Part shown: positions 36,710 through 45,119 of the stretch, one piece after another
Numbering within the stretch: position 1 is the first letter of the stretch
Layout: each line of letters opens with the position of its first letter
Assembly (NCBI RefSeq): GCF_012927305.1
Contig: NZ_JABBGH010000004.1
Location: forward strand, 1-64,000
DNA length: 64,000 bases
Origin: Hymenobacter polaris
GTDB taxonomy: Bacteria; Bacteroidota; Bacteroidia; Cytophagales; Hymenobacteraceae
Reading direction: 5' to 3'
The notes under the pieces: generated by a model
Told to the model about the DNA's origin: nothing
Databases searched by the model: none
What the model saw: only the letters and a program-made list of their open reading frames with translations
Program-made: the position numbers and the translations under genes

Positions 36710-36733
36710 ATAGCGCAGGTGGGAGAAAGGCGG

Positions 36734-39700
36734 TTAGAAGCCCAGGCGCACCCCTAGGGTATAGGTGCGGCTGTTGGGGTACGAGTTCATGTCCACGCCC
36801 CGGCGGGTGGCGTCGCCAGCGAAGGCGCTCACGTCCGGGTCAAACCAGCTGTACTTCGTGATGGTAAACACGTTGCCGATGGCCCCGTACAGGTTGATGG
36901 TATCGATAAAGGGCAGGGGCTTGCTGAAGACGTAGCCGAAGTTGATGTTCTTCAGGCGCACGTAGGACCCGTCCTCCACCAGGCGGTTGGAGAGGCGCAG
37001 CTGGCGCGTGTCGGCGGTCAGGGGCTTGGGCCAGGTGGCGGTGGCGGCGGTTTCGGGCGTCCAGCGGCCGTCGTACACAAACTGCGGGATGTTGGCCACC
37101 TGGCCTTCCCGAATCTGGTACAAGTTGCTGTTGACGATGTTGTTACCCTGCACGCCCTGCACAAACACGCTCAGGTTGAAGCCCCGGTACGAGAAGTTGT
37201 TGGTGACGCCGTAGGCGTACTTGGGGTTGGTGTTGCCGATGATGGTGCGGTCGGAGGCGCTGATGCTGGTGGGGTCGTTGTCGAGGTTCTTGTACTTAAT
37301 CTCCCCAATCTGCTGGCGCTGAATGGCTTCCGACTGGTTGGCGAACTGCGGGTCGGCCTTCACCTCGGCCAGGTTGTCGTAGAAGCCGTCCTCCACGAAG
37401 CCGTAGATGGCCCCGATGGGCTGGCCGTTGCGCTGCAGGAAGAACTGGTCGGCGCCGAAGTACAGGCGCGGGGCGTACTGGTCGCCGGGCAGGTCCTGCA
37501 GCTTGTTGCGGTTGAAGGAGATGTTGGCGTTGATGTCCCACTTGAAGCGCTGCGTGGCCACCAGCGTGCCGAGGCCCGAAATTTCGAGGCCCTTGTTCTC
37601 GACCGAGCCGAAGTTGGTTTGCTGGTAGAACGAGCCGCTGCTGGGGTTGAGCGAGATGCGCTGCAGCAGGTCGCGGGTGAGCTTGCGGTACACGTCCACC
37701 GTGAAGGTGAAGCGGTTCTGCATAAAGCCCAAGTCGATACCGGCGTTGAACTGGCCGGTGGTTTCCCAGCGCAGGTTCGGGTCGGCCGGGCCCACGTAGG
37801 GGTTGTCGGAGTAGCCGGCCTGCTGGTTGCCGCCCAGCACGTAGGGCGTGTAGTAGAGCAGGGCCAGCGTGCCGTAGGGCCCGATGGCCTGGCTGCCGGT
37901 TTGGCCGTAGCCGCCGCGCAGCTTCAGGGTGCTGAACACGTGGTTGCCCTCCATGAAGCGCTCCTCGTTCACGTTCCAGCCCACCGAGAACGAGGGGAAA
38001 TTGGCGTATTTGTTGGCGTCGCTGAAGCGGCTCGACCCATCGCGGCGGAACGAGAACGTGGCCATGTAGCGGCCTTTGTAGCTGTAGTTTATGCGGCTCA
38101 GCAGCGACATAATCGCGCCGTCCGACTTGCTGCTGTTGAGCTGCTTCTGGTTGGCCCCGTTGCCGATGCTGTTGTCCTGCAGCAGGTCGTCGGGGAAGCC
38201 CGTGGCCGACATGCTGCGGATGTAGTAGCTGTTGTTTTCGCGCGTCACGCCCACCACGGCGTTCACCGAGTGGTCTTTGCCAAACGTCTTGTTAAAGCTC
38301 AGGATAGACTCCAGGGTGAGCGCCCGCCAGGTATCGTCCGATACGAAGGCGGAGCCGTTCACGGTGCGGCCTTCCTGCAGGCGGCGGCCGTAGTACACCT
38401 CCCGGTTGTTGCCGCTAAAGTTCACCCCGATGTTCTGCCGAAAGCTCAGCCAGGGTGTAAACTGCAGCTGCACGTAGTTGGCCGAGTAAATGCTGGTGGA
38501 AGCCGTCTGGTCTTTGGCCTGCTGCAAGTAAATCAGCGGGTTGGCGGCGGCATACCACGAAATGTTGTTTTCGCGGGCCAGCGAAGCGGCGTCTACCACC
38601 GTGGGGTAAGTAGGCGGAAACACCAGGGCCGAGCTGATGAGGCTGGACTCGTTGCCGTTGGAGTTGGACTTGGCCAGGTTGTAGCTGCTGAAGGTGACGT
38701 TGTTGCTGGTGCCAAACTCCAGCCACTTAAACACCTTGCGGTTGATGTTGGCCTGCAGGCCGTAGCGCGTGAAGCCGGAGTTCTTCACGATGCCCTGCTG
38801 GTCGAGCACGTTGCCCGAGATGGAGTAGCCACCCTTGTCGCTGCCGCCCGACAGGCGCACGGTATAGTCTTTGGTAAGGGCGGTGCGGAAAATCTGGTCC
38901 TGCCAGTTGGTACCCGTAAAGCCGTCGGGGTAAGAGGTGCCCTGCAGGCCGGTGAGGTAGTCTTCAGGGGCGGGTAGGCGCACTACCTTACCCGTGAGGG
39001 GGTCTAGGGCCGTGATGCCGGGAAAAGGCGCCCGGTAAGGCGTGGCTCCGTTGTACGTAATGGCGTTTTGGTACGCCTCGTTCTGAAACAGGGCATAGTG
39101 ATAGGCGTCGAGCACCTGTACGCGCTTCGAGATTTGCGAGAGGGTAGTATTGGCAACTACCTCTACCTTATCGGTGCCGGCCTGGCCCTTTTTGGTTTGG
39201 ATAAGCACCACGCCGTTGGCCCCGCGCGCGCCGTAGATGGCCGTAGCCGAGGCATCCTTGAGAATCTCCATGCTGGCAATGTCCTGGGGGTTCAGGAACG
39301 ACAGCGCGTTGGTGCTTTGCTGCGTGGCATTGCCGGTGCCCGCCGAGGCCGCCGTAGCGGCCGGCGCGATGTAAGGAATGCCGTCAATCACGTACAGCGG
39401 CTCGGTATTGCCCGAGAGCGAGTTGGCCCCCCGGATGGTGAGGCTGATGCCCGCGCCGGGCGCCCCGTCGCTGCGGTTTACCGACACGCCTGCCACCTGC
39501 CCTTGCAGGCCCTGGTTGATGCTGGTGGGTACGGTTTTGAGGATGTCCTCGGTTTTCACCACCGACACCGAGCCAGTGAGGTCGCGCTTCTTGATGGTGC
39601 CGTAGCCCACCACTACCACTTCATCGAGGGCCTCCTGCTCCTCCATCCCCACGTCGAGGGTGGTGGTTTGGCCGTTCACGGTGCGCTCGGTGGGCTTAAA

Positions 39701-39934
39701 GCCGATGTACGAGAACACGAGCACGGAATTGGCCGCGGGCAGGGCCAGGGCGTAGCTGCCGTCGGAGTTGGAGGTGGTGCCGCGGGTAGTACCCTTCACC
39801 ACGATGCTGACGCCCGGCAGGCGCTCGCCTTTCTTGGCATCGGTCACGACGCCCTTGACGGTAACCTGGGCCACCGCGCACAAAGGCGCGGCAGCTAAAG
39901 CGGAAACCACTATTAACGGGGTAAAATTCTTCAT
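36734..39934 (-). CDS. SusC/RagA-family TonB-dependent glycan transporter
   Basis: 1,066 residues. Signal peptide (FTPLIVVSALAAAPLCAVAQ), a carboxypeptidase-regulatory-like domain (VTVKGVVTDAKKGERLPGVS), the plug with the family signature DEVVVVGYGTIKKRDLTGSV (about 104-123) and ATAIYGARGANGVVLIQTKK, and a 22-strand barrel with the C-terminal YTLGVRLGF. It imports oligosaccharides into the periplasm with SusD. It heads the leftward operon susC-susD-glycan-binding protein, probably with the GH30-like and GH27 genes. It has a 500-bp upstream region without the conserved TACAAG motif seen at the other promoters. Confidence 0.95.
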   Translation of the reverse strand: MKNFTPLIVVSALAAAPLCAVAQVTVKGVVTDAKKGERLPGVSIVVKGTTRGTTSNSDGSYALALPAANSVLVFSYIGFKPTERTVNGQTTTLDVGMEEQEALDEVVVVGYGTIKKRDLTGSVSVVKTEDILKTVPTSINQGLQGQVAGVSVNRSDGAPGAGISLTIRGANSLSGNTEPLYVIDGIPYIAPAATAASAGTGNATQQSTNALSFLNPQDIASMEILKDASATAIYGARGANGVVLIQTKKGQAGTDKVEVVANTTLSQISKRVQVLDAYHYALFQNEAYQNAITYNGATPYRAPFPGITALDPLTGKVVRLPAPEDYLTGLQGTSYPDGFTGTNWQDQIFRTALTKDYTVRLSGGSDKGGYSISGNVLDQQGIVKNSGFTRYGLQANINRKVFKWLEFGTSNNVTFSSYNLAKSNSNGNESSLISSALVFPPTYPTVVDAASLARENNISWYAAANPLIYLQQAKDQTASTSIYSANYVQLQFTPWLSFRQNIGVNFSGNNREVYYGRRLQEGRTVNGSAFVSDDTWRALTLESILSFNKTFGKDHSVNAVVGVTRENNSYYIRSMSATGFPDDLLQDNSIGNGANQKQLNSSKSDGAIMSLLSRINYSYKGRYMATFSFRRDGSSRFSDANKYANFPSFSVGWNVNEERFMEGNHVFSTLKLRGGYGQTGSQAIGPYGTLALLYYTPYVLGGNQQAGYSDNPYVGPADPNLRWETTGQFNAGIDLGFMQNRFTFTVDVYRKLTRDLLQRISLNPSSGSFYQQTNFGSVENKGLEISGLGTLVATQRFKWDINANISFNRNKLQDLPGDQYAPRLYFGADQFFLQRNGQPIGAIYGFVEDGFYDNLAEVKADPQFANQSEAIQRQQIGEIKYKNLDNDPTSISASDRTIIGNTNPKYAYGVTNNFSYRGFNLSVFVQGVQGNNIVNSNLYQIREGQVANIPQFVYDGRWTPETAATATWPKPLTADTRQLRLSNRLVEDGSYVRLKNINFGYVFSKPLPFIDTINLYGAIGNVFTITKYSWFDPDVSAFAGDATRRGVDMNSYPNSRTYTLGVRLGF

Positions 39935-40460
39935 ATAGCCCTAGGGTGAGACTGAAACAGTGATTAAGCGCGCCTTCCCGCGTGAAGGCGCGGAGGGGGC
40001 CGCGACCCCGCCGGCCACTAAAGCCAGCCGGATGCGAGCGGCCAGGGCACGGGGTTACGCCGACGAGAATCGCTGTTTCATGGGGGTGGGACTTTGAAAT
40101 AGAAAAGGGCGGTAGGAAGCAGCGGCCGCCTCTAGACGAGCCATAGCTGCAAGCGGCACCTCACAATCGATTGCGGAGGAATGCCATCGATAAGCCGTGA
40201 GTGTTTGGGGCAGAAATATAGGTTACTAAAACCCGGCAGCTGTACATTTTTTCACCATAATTTCACACACTGATACTCATTTAACCTATCGCGCCTAGAG
40301 TTAAATTTTGAACTATATTGAGTATAGTATTCACTACATTAAACTAAGTAGATATTCATTTTTAATATTTCCTGAATTTCTGATTAGCTTTTCATGAAGA
40401 GGACCTGTACTATATTATCAAGAAGTTAAAGCAGGCGAGTAGCTTCATTCGCGAAAAAAT
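39935..40460 (-). promoter_or_regulatory. Upstream region of the first susC
   Basis: About 525 bp without a gene. The half distal to susC (40200-40440) is AT-rich and is the likely promoter area; CAGAAATATA near 40210-40220 could be a complementary-strand minus-7 element. I found no copy of the TACAAGYAAAYGC motif here. Confidence 0.4.
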
Positions 40461-40502
40461 AAAGCCGCCGTCGCGTAGCCTAGGCTACGCGACGGCGGCT
40501 TT
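40461..40502 (-). terminator. Intrinsic terminator of the GH9 transcript
   Basis: 20-bp perfect stem (left arm AAAGCCGCCGTCGCGTAGCC) with a two-base loop, followed on the minus strand by TTTATTTTTTCG. It ends transcription coming from the GH9 gene and so isolates the susC operon from it. Confidence 0.85.
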
Positions 40503-40522
40503 GGCCCTAGGCCGCGAAAAGG

Positions 40523-42307
40523 CTACCTACCCGCTGGGGCCGGCGCTGCAAAGCCAGCCGGCACTTGCAGGGCCTCCAGGGCGGTGGCCAGGTACACCAG
40601 CGGCGCCTGCCAGTTGATGGCAATTTCATTGGAGGCGTACGAACACACAGTGTCGGAGTAGGCTAGCGGAGGCAGGGCCGAGGGGTAGGCGCAGTGGTCC
40701 TGGCGGCCAGGGTTGGGGCCGCCCACCAGCAGGCCGGGCACCGGCGCAGCCACGCCATCAGCCTCCGAGAGGCGGTGGTGCGGGTGCTGGGGCGAGTGGG
40801 TACCCGCACCGGTCACGAAGCAGTAGCCCGTGGCGTTGCGCCCCAGCAGGTAGTCGAGGTTGGCCAGGGCGGCGCGCAGGTAGCGAGGCTGCCCGCTGAG
40901 GCGATAGGCCTGCACCAAGGCAATGCCCTGGTTGGCCGCCACCGAGTTGCTGCCCCAGGTGTAGTCGGCGGCCTGGTGGCCCATGGCGGTGCCGGTGGCG
41001 CTAGCGGCCGCGCCGGCCAGCAGGCTGTCGGCCAGCGCCAGTAGCTGCCGGCGCACCGGCGGCGCGGACTGGGCCCCCAGGGCAGCCAGGGCCTTGGGGT
41101 GGCAGGCTAGGGTGTAGAGGGCCAGCGTGCGCACCCGGCTCCAGCCGGGCAGCGGCGCCGAGGTGGCGGCGGGCAGCGGCGCGGCCTGGTAGTAGCTAAG
41201 CTGACCGGTCGTCACATACAGCTCGGTGGCGGCCCACTGCCATTCGTCGCGCAGGTCGTGGTCGCCGTACTCGCCGGTGCTGATGGCGGGTTGAAACTGT
41301 TGGTTGATAGCCGCTTGGTCGTAGTACACGGCCGGGTGCTGCCGGGCCCAGCCCCAGGCCCGGATGGCGGCCTGCTGGCACGAGTCGGCCAGGCCCGGCA
41401 GCGGGCGGCCGAAGCCCCGGAATACGCGGCTGGCCTGGGCCAATACGGCGGCGAAGTCGAGGGCGGCGGCCGTGCTTTTCTGCACCACGTAGCGCGGCGT
41501 GGTGCAGGCGGCGGGCATCACCATGCCGTCGAAGCCGGCGTTGGTGAGCTTGTGGTACACGCCGCCGTCGGCCGGGTCCTGCATGGTGAGCAGCCAGCGC
41601 AGGTTGCAGAGCGCCTCGTCGAGCACGTCGGGCAGGGCGTTGGTGCTTTCGGGAATGTGCTCATCAAGGCGGGCGCAGTAGGCGGGAAAGTCCTCGTAGA
41701 GCGAAAGCAGCGTACCTAGCGTGATGCCCGAGTTGACGACGTACTTGTTATAGTCGCCGGCATCGTACCAGCCGCCGGGGCTGGCCAGCACCGCACCCGC
41801 CGGCCGCCCCGGCCCCGCCGCCGAGGGGTGCACCAGCACCTGCCGGTCGGGGTGCCCGGCCGGGCGGCTCAAGGCCCCGGCGTAGGCGGGCGGCAGCGCC
41901 ACCGAGGCCCGCTGGTAGTAAAAGCCCTTGAGGGCGGCCTGCGCCAGCCCGGCGTGCACCCGGGGCCCGATGCGGAATGGTGCCGATGCCCCCGCGCCCG
42001 GCACCGTCAGCACGAAGGTGCCCGTGTCGTGGCAGGCGGTAAAATCGGCCAGCTGCACCGCTCGCTGGGCCAGCGTGTCGCGCCGCCCCGGCCCCAGCTG
42101 CCCCGTAAACACTGCCGCCTGGCTGCCCGGCCGGGTGAGGGAGAACGTGCGGCCGCCCGCGCCGGCCACCACCGCCACCTTGGGAGCCAGCGGGTAGAAG
42201 CCCACCTGGTTGAGCTGAAGCGCCGACTGGGCGCGCAACGGCCGGGCCGCCAGCAGGCAGCCCAGCAGCAGGTAGACGGACAGGGGCGGGCGCATGAGGT
42301 TGACCAT
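40523..42307 (-). CDS. GH9 endo-/exoglucanase
   Basis: About 594 residues. Signal peptide MRPPLSVYLLLGCLLAARPL then RAQ; starts at 42307 or 42295 both give it. The longer frame from 42466 passes through a hairpin repeat and is rejected. An N-terminal CelD-type Ig-like domain (LQLNQVGFYPLAPKVAVVAG) precedes the GH9 (alpha/alpha)6 barrel. Family motifs are GGWYDAGDYNKYVVNSG (base Asp pair), HPHHRLSEADG (about 505), and CSYASNEIAINWQAPLVYL (acid Glu). It cuts beta-1,4-glucan or glucomannan. Third gene of the leftward set GH2-GH3-GH9. Confidence 0.9.
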   Translation of the reverse strand: MVNLMRPPLSVYLLLGCLLAARPLRAQSALQLNQVGFYPLAPKVAVVAGAGGRTFSLTRPGSQAAVFTGQLGPGRRDTLAQRAVQLADFTACHDTGTFVLTVPGAGASAPFRIGPRVHAGLAQAALKGFYYQRASVALPPAYAGALSRPAGHPDRQVLVHPSAAGPGRPAGAVLASPGGWYDAGDYNKYVVNSGITLGTLLSLYEDFPAYCARLDEHIPESTNALPDVLDEALCNLRWLLTMQDPADGGVYHKLTNAGFDGMVMPAACTTPRYVVQKSTAAALDFAAVLAQASRVFRGFGRPLPGLADSCQQAAIRAWGWARQHPAVYYDQAAINQQFQPAISTGEYGDHDLRDEWQWAATELYVTTGQLSYYQAAPLPAATSAPLPGWSRVRTLALYTLACHPKALAALGAQSAPPVRRQLLALADSLLAGAAASATGTAMGHQAADYTWGSNSVAANQGIALVQAYRLSGQPRYLRAALANLDYLLGRNATGYCFVTGAGTHSPQHPHHRLSEADGVAAPVPGLLVGGPNPGRQDHCAYPSALPPLAYSDTVCSYASNEIAINWQAPLVYLATALEALQVPAGFAAPAPAGR

Positions 42308-42327
42308 TAGGAAGCTTAGGCGGTATA

Positions 42328-42496
42328 CCACCAAGCTCCTGCTTGGTGAGGACGTCAGAACGACTCGCCCTCCGCGTGCTGCCAAGCAGGAGCTTGGCGC
42401 TGCAATTGTTGGGCGGTGTACCACCAAGCTCCTGCTTGGTGCCTCGTTGAACGAGTCGCCCTCCACGGGCTGCCAAGCAGGAGCTTGGCGCTACAC
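42328..42496. repeat. Tandem pair of hairpins (family C)
   Basis: Two near-identical units of about 75 bp, each with CCAAGCTCCTGCTTGG on the left and GCCAAGCAGGAGCTTGGCGC on the right and a GCCCTCC(A/G)CG loop. They lie between the GH3 and GH9 genes. Confidence 0.85.
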
Positions 42497-42522
42497 TCGG
42501 CTGGCTCCCTTCTTTCCAAGGC

Positions 42523-44916
42523 CTAGCGCCCGGTGGCCTGGGCCGTGGCCCCCGCATAGCGGAAGCGGGCTTTTTGGTCGCCCACGCGCAGGGTGAAGAA
42601 GCCGTCTTCGAGCAGGCGCTGGCCGCTGGCGGCGGGGTAGCTCAGGTCGCGTTGGGGCTCGATGGCGAAGGTTAGCGTGCGGGTTTCGCCGGGCGCGAAG
42701 GACTGCTTCTCGAAGTGCTTGAGCAGGCGCACGGGGCGGGTGATGCGGCCCACCTCGTCGGTCAGGAACCAGAGCACGGCCTCTTTGCCGACCCTGGGAC
42801 CGGTGTTGGTGACTTGCACCGTGGCCCGGACCGTGCCGTTGCTGCTTAGCACCGAGTCGGCTAGCTGCAGGTTGGCGTAGCGGAAGCTGGTGTAGCTCAG
42901 GCCGGTGCCGTACTCGGTGAGCATAGTGGTTTTGATAGCCTTGGTGTCGCGGTTTTCGAAGCCCGCGCCGAAGTCACTCAGCTCCAGGCTGTTCTCGTTG
43001 TTGTCGTGGTGGTAGTTGGCGATGTGGCCAGCGGCCTGGGGGTAGGTGAAGGGCAGCTTGCCGCTAGGGTTGGTGGTGCCGCTAATGATTTCGGCCAGCG
43101 CCTGCCCGCCGCCGAAGCCCGGCAGCCCGGCCCAGAGAATGGCTGGCGACCCGTCGGCGACGGGCCGGATAATGTTGGGCCGGCCGCCAATCATGACTAG
43201 TACGGTGGGCTTGCCGCTGCTTTGGGCGGTGCGCACCAGCGCCTGCTGGTCGGCGGGCAGGGTCAGGTCGTTGGTGTTGCCCAGGCCTTCGGCGTAGGGC
43301 TTCTCGCCCAGAGCCAGCACCACGGCGTCGGCGCGGCGGGCGGCGGCCAGTACGCTGGCTGCCAAGGGCTTGCCGGCGGCATCCTGGTAGGGCACGGTTT
43401 CGATGACGGCCTGGGGGTACTCGCGCCGCAGGGCGGTGAGCAGCGAGGGCACGTCGGCGGGGTACTGGCTTTCGGCGCGGCCCTGCCAGGCTAGCGTCCA
43501 GCCGCCCGCCAGGTTGGCCCGCGAGTCGGCCGAGGGGCCCACTACCAGCAGGCGCTTCACACGAGCCGGAGTCAGGGGCAGGGTGTTTTGCTCGTTTTTG
43601 AGCAGCACGATGCTCTCGCGGGCGGCCTCCAGGGCGTGCTGGCGGTGCTCGGGGGCGCCGATGCGGCCCAGGCGGTCGGCGCGGGGCAGGGGGTTGTCGA
43701 ACAAACCCAGCTCCTCTTTCAAGGTCAGCACGCGGCCGGCCGAAAGGTCGATGCGCGCCTGGGTGAGGCGGCCCTCCTGCACCAGCTCCTTCACGAGGCG
43801 GCAGAAGTTGGTGTTGTAGGGCGTCATGGCCATGTCGATGCCCGCGTCGAGGCAGCGGAAGGTGGCTTCCTTCTCGTTGGGCTCGGTTTTCTGCACCGTT
43901 ACCAAGCGCAGGATGTCCTGCCAGTCGGTCACGGCCACGCCCTTGAAGCCCATCTGGGTGCGCAGCAAATCGGTCAGGATAGCCTTGGAGGAGTGCACCG
44001 GCTCGCCGTTAATCTCGCCGCTGTTCACCATCACGGTCTTGAGGCCCGCGTCGATGGCGGCCTGGAACGAGGGCCGGAAAAACTCTTGGATGCGCTGCTC
44101 GGGAATGAGGGCGTTGGTGCGGTCCCAGCCGTTGCGCGGGTCGGAGTAGCCCAGGAAGTGCTTGCCGCAGCCGGCCACCTTGTAGGGCAGGATGTCCTGG
44201 TTGCCTTGCAGCTCCGTCACGTAGGCCGCACCCAGCGTGGCGGCCACCAGCGGGTCTTCGCCATAGGTTTCGTAGAAGCGCGGCCAGTACACGTTGAGGC
44301 CCAGGTCGAGCACCGGCGCGAACACCCACAGGTGCCCCAGGTCGGCCGATTCCATGACCGTGGCGCGGGCTTCCTGGCGGGCAAACTCGGGGTTGAAGGT
44401 GGCGCCCAGGTTGATGTTGTGGGGGAAGATGGCCGCCCCGCTCACGTAGCTCGCCCCGTGCATGTGGTCGATGCCGTACAGCATGGGAATGTGCAGCCGC
44501 GACTCGCGCATCGTAATGCGCTGCAGCGCCGCGAGCGTGCGCAGCCACTGCTGGGGCGGCACCGCCTCGCCATTCAGAAACGAGCCCACCCCGTAGTCGC
44601 GCACAAACGGCACGAGCTTGGCCGAGTCCAGGCTCACGTCCTTCTGCTCGCCGGTGTGGTTGATGGCCGCGTTGGTGAGCTGGGTCATCTGCCCGATTTT
44701 CTCTTCCAGCGTCATCTGCGCCAGCAGTTTCGTTACCCTAGGGCTCCACTGCGGCGCGGCCGGGGCCGCCGGCGCGGCCGTGGTGAGGGGCGTAGTTGCG
44801 GCCGTGGTGGGGGCAGCGGCCCGCTGGCAGGCGGCTAGCAGGGCGAGGGCGCCCAGGGCAGCCGGGGCCAGGCGGCGGAGCTTGCGGAGGTGAGAAGTGG
44901 CGTAAGGGAGGGGCAT
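42523..44916 (-). CDS. GH3 beta-glucosidase
   Basis: 797 residues, lipoprotein signal (LAPAALGALALLAACQ, Cys30). TIM-barrel domain from about 60: MTLEEKIGQMTQLTNA, LHIPMLYGIDHMHGASYVSG, VAGCGKHFLGYSDPRNGWDR, and the nucleophile Asp in GFKGVAVTDWQDI. The alpha/beta sandwich follows (about 440-640) and ends with a fibronectin III-like domain containing LTEYGTGLSYTSFRYANLQL. It hydrolyses terminal beta-glucosyl residues from gluco-oligosaccharides or glucomannan pieces. 203 bp downstream of GH2 with a hairpin element between. Confidence 0.92.
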   Translation of the reverse strand: MPLPYATSHLRKLRRLAPAALGALALLAACQRAAAPTTAATTPLTTAAPAAPAAPQWSPRVTKLLAQMTLEEKIGQMTQLTNAAINHTGEQKDVSLDSAKLVPFVRDYGVGSFLNGEAVPPQQWLRTLAALQRITMRESRLHIPMLYGIDHMHGASYVSGAAIFPHNINLGATFNPEFARQEARATVMESADLGHLWVFAPVLDLGLNVYWPRFYETYGEDPLVAATLGAAYVTELQGNQDILPYKVAGCGKHFLGYSDPRNGWDRTNALIPEQRIQEFFRPSFQAAIDAGLKTVMVNSGEINGEPVHSSKAILTDLLRTQMGFKGVAVTDWQDILRLVTVQKTEPNEKEATFRCLDAGIDMAMTPYNTNFCRLVKELVQEGRLTQARIDLSAGRVLTLKEELGLFDNPLPRADRLGRIGAPEHRQHALEAARESIVLLKNEQNTLPLTPARVKRLLVVGPSADSRANLAGGWTLAWQGRAESQYPADVPSLLTALRREYPQAVIETVPYQDAAGKPLAASVLAAARRADAVVLALGEKPYAEGLGNTNDLTLPADQQALVRTAQSSGKPTVLVMIGGRPNIIRPVADGSPAILWAGLPGFGGGQALAEIISGTTNPSGKLPFTYPQAAGHIANYHHDNNENSLELSDFGAGFENRDTKAIKTTMLTEYGTGLSYTSFRYANLQLADSVLSSNGTVRATVQVTNTGPRVGKEAVLWFLTDEVGRITRPVRLLKHFEKQSFAPGETRTLTFAIEPQRDLSYPAASGQRLLEDGFFTLRVGDQKARFRYAGATAQATGR

Positions 44917-44962
44917 TAGAAGTTAAGTAAACTGTTACTGTGGCGGGTCGGCCTGGCGGGCA

Positions 44963-45103
44963 ACCCCACCCCCGGCCCACGCCGCTTGATGCGCGGAATT
45001 CTCCGGGAGAGGGGAGCCACGGCACAAGCACACGCCTGCTGGCGTCAGGCTCCCCTCTCCCGGAGAATTCCGCGCATTAAGCGGCGTGGGCCGGGGGTGG
45101 GGT
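44963..45103. repeat. Intergenic hairpin element (family A)
   Basis: Arms ACCCCACCCCCGGCCCACGC and its complement near 45080-45103, enclosing a second pair GAATTCTCCGGGAGAGGGGA. Lies between GH2 and GH3. Confidence 0.8.
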
Positions 45104-45119
45104 CCAATCGTTGGCGCCG

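Noticed and set aside
37619-38977. 452-codon open frame antisense to the first susC
   Set aside because: Shadow of SusC; no recognisable protein features.
43588-44838. 416-codon open frame antisense to GH3
   Set aside because: Shadow of a complete GH3 enzyme.
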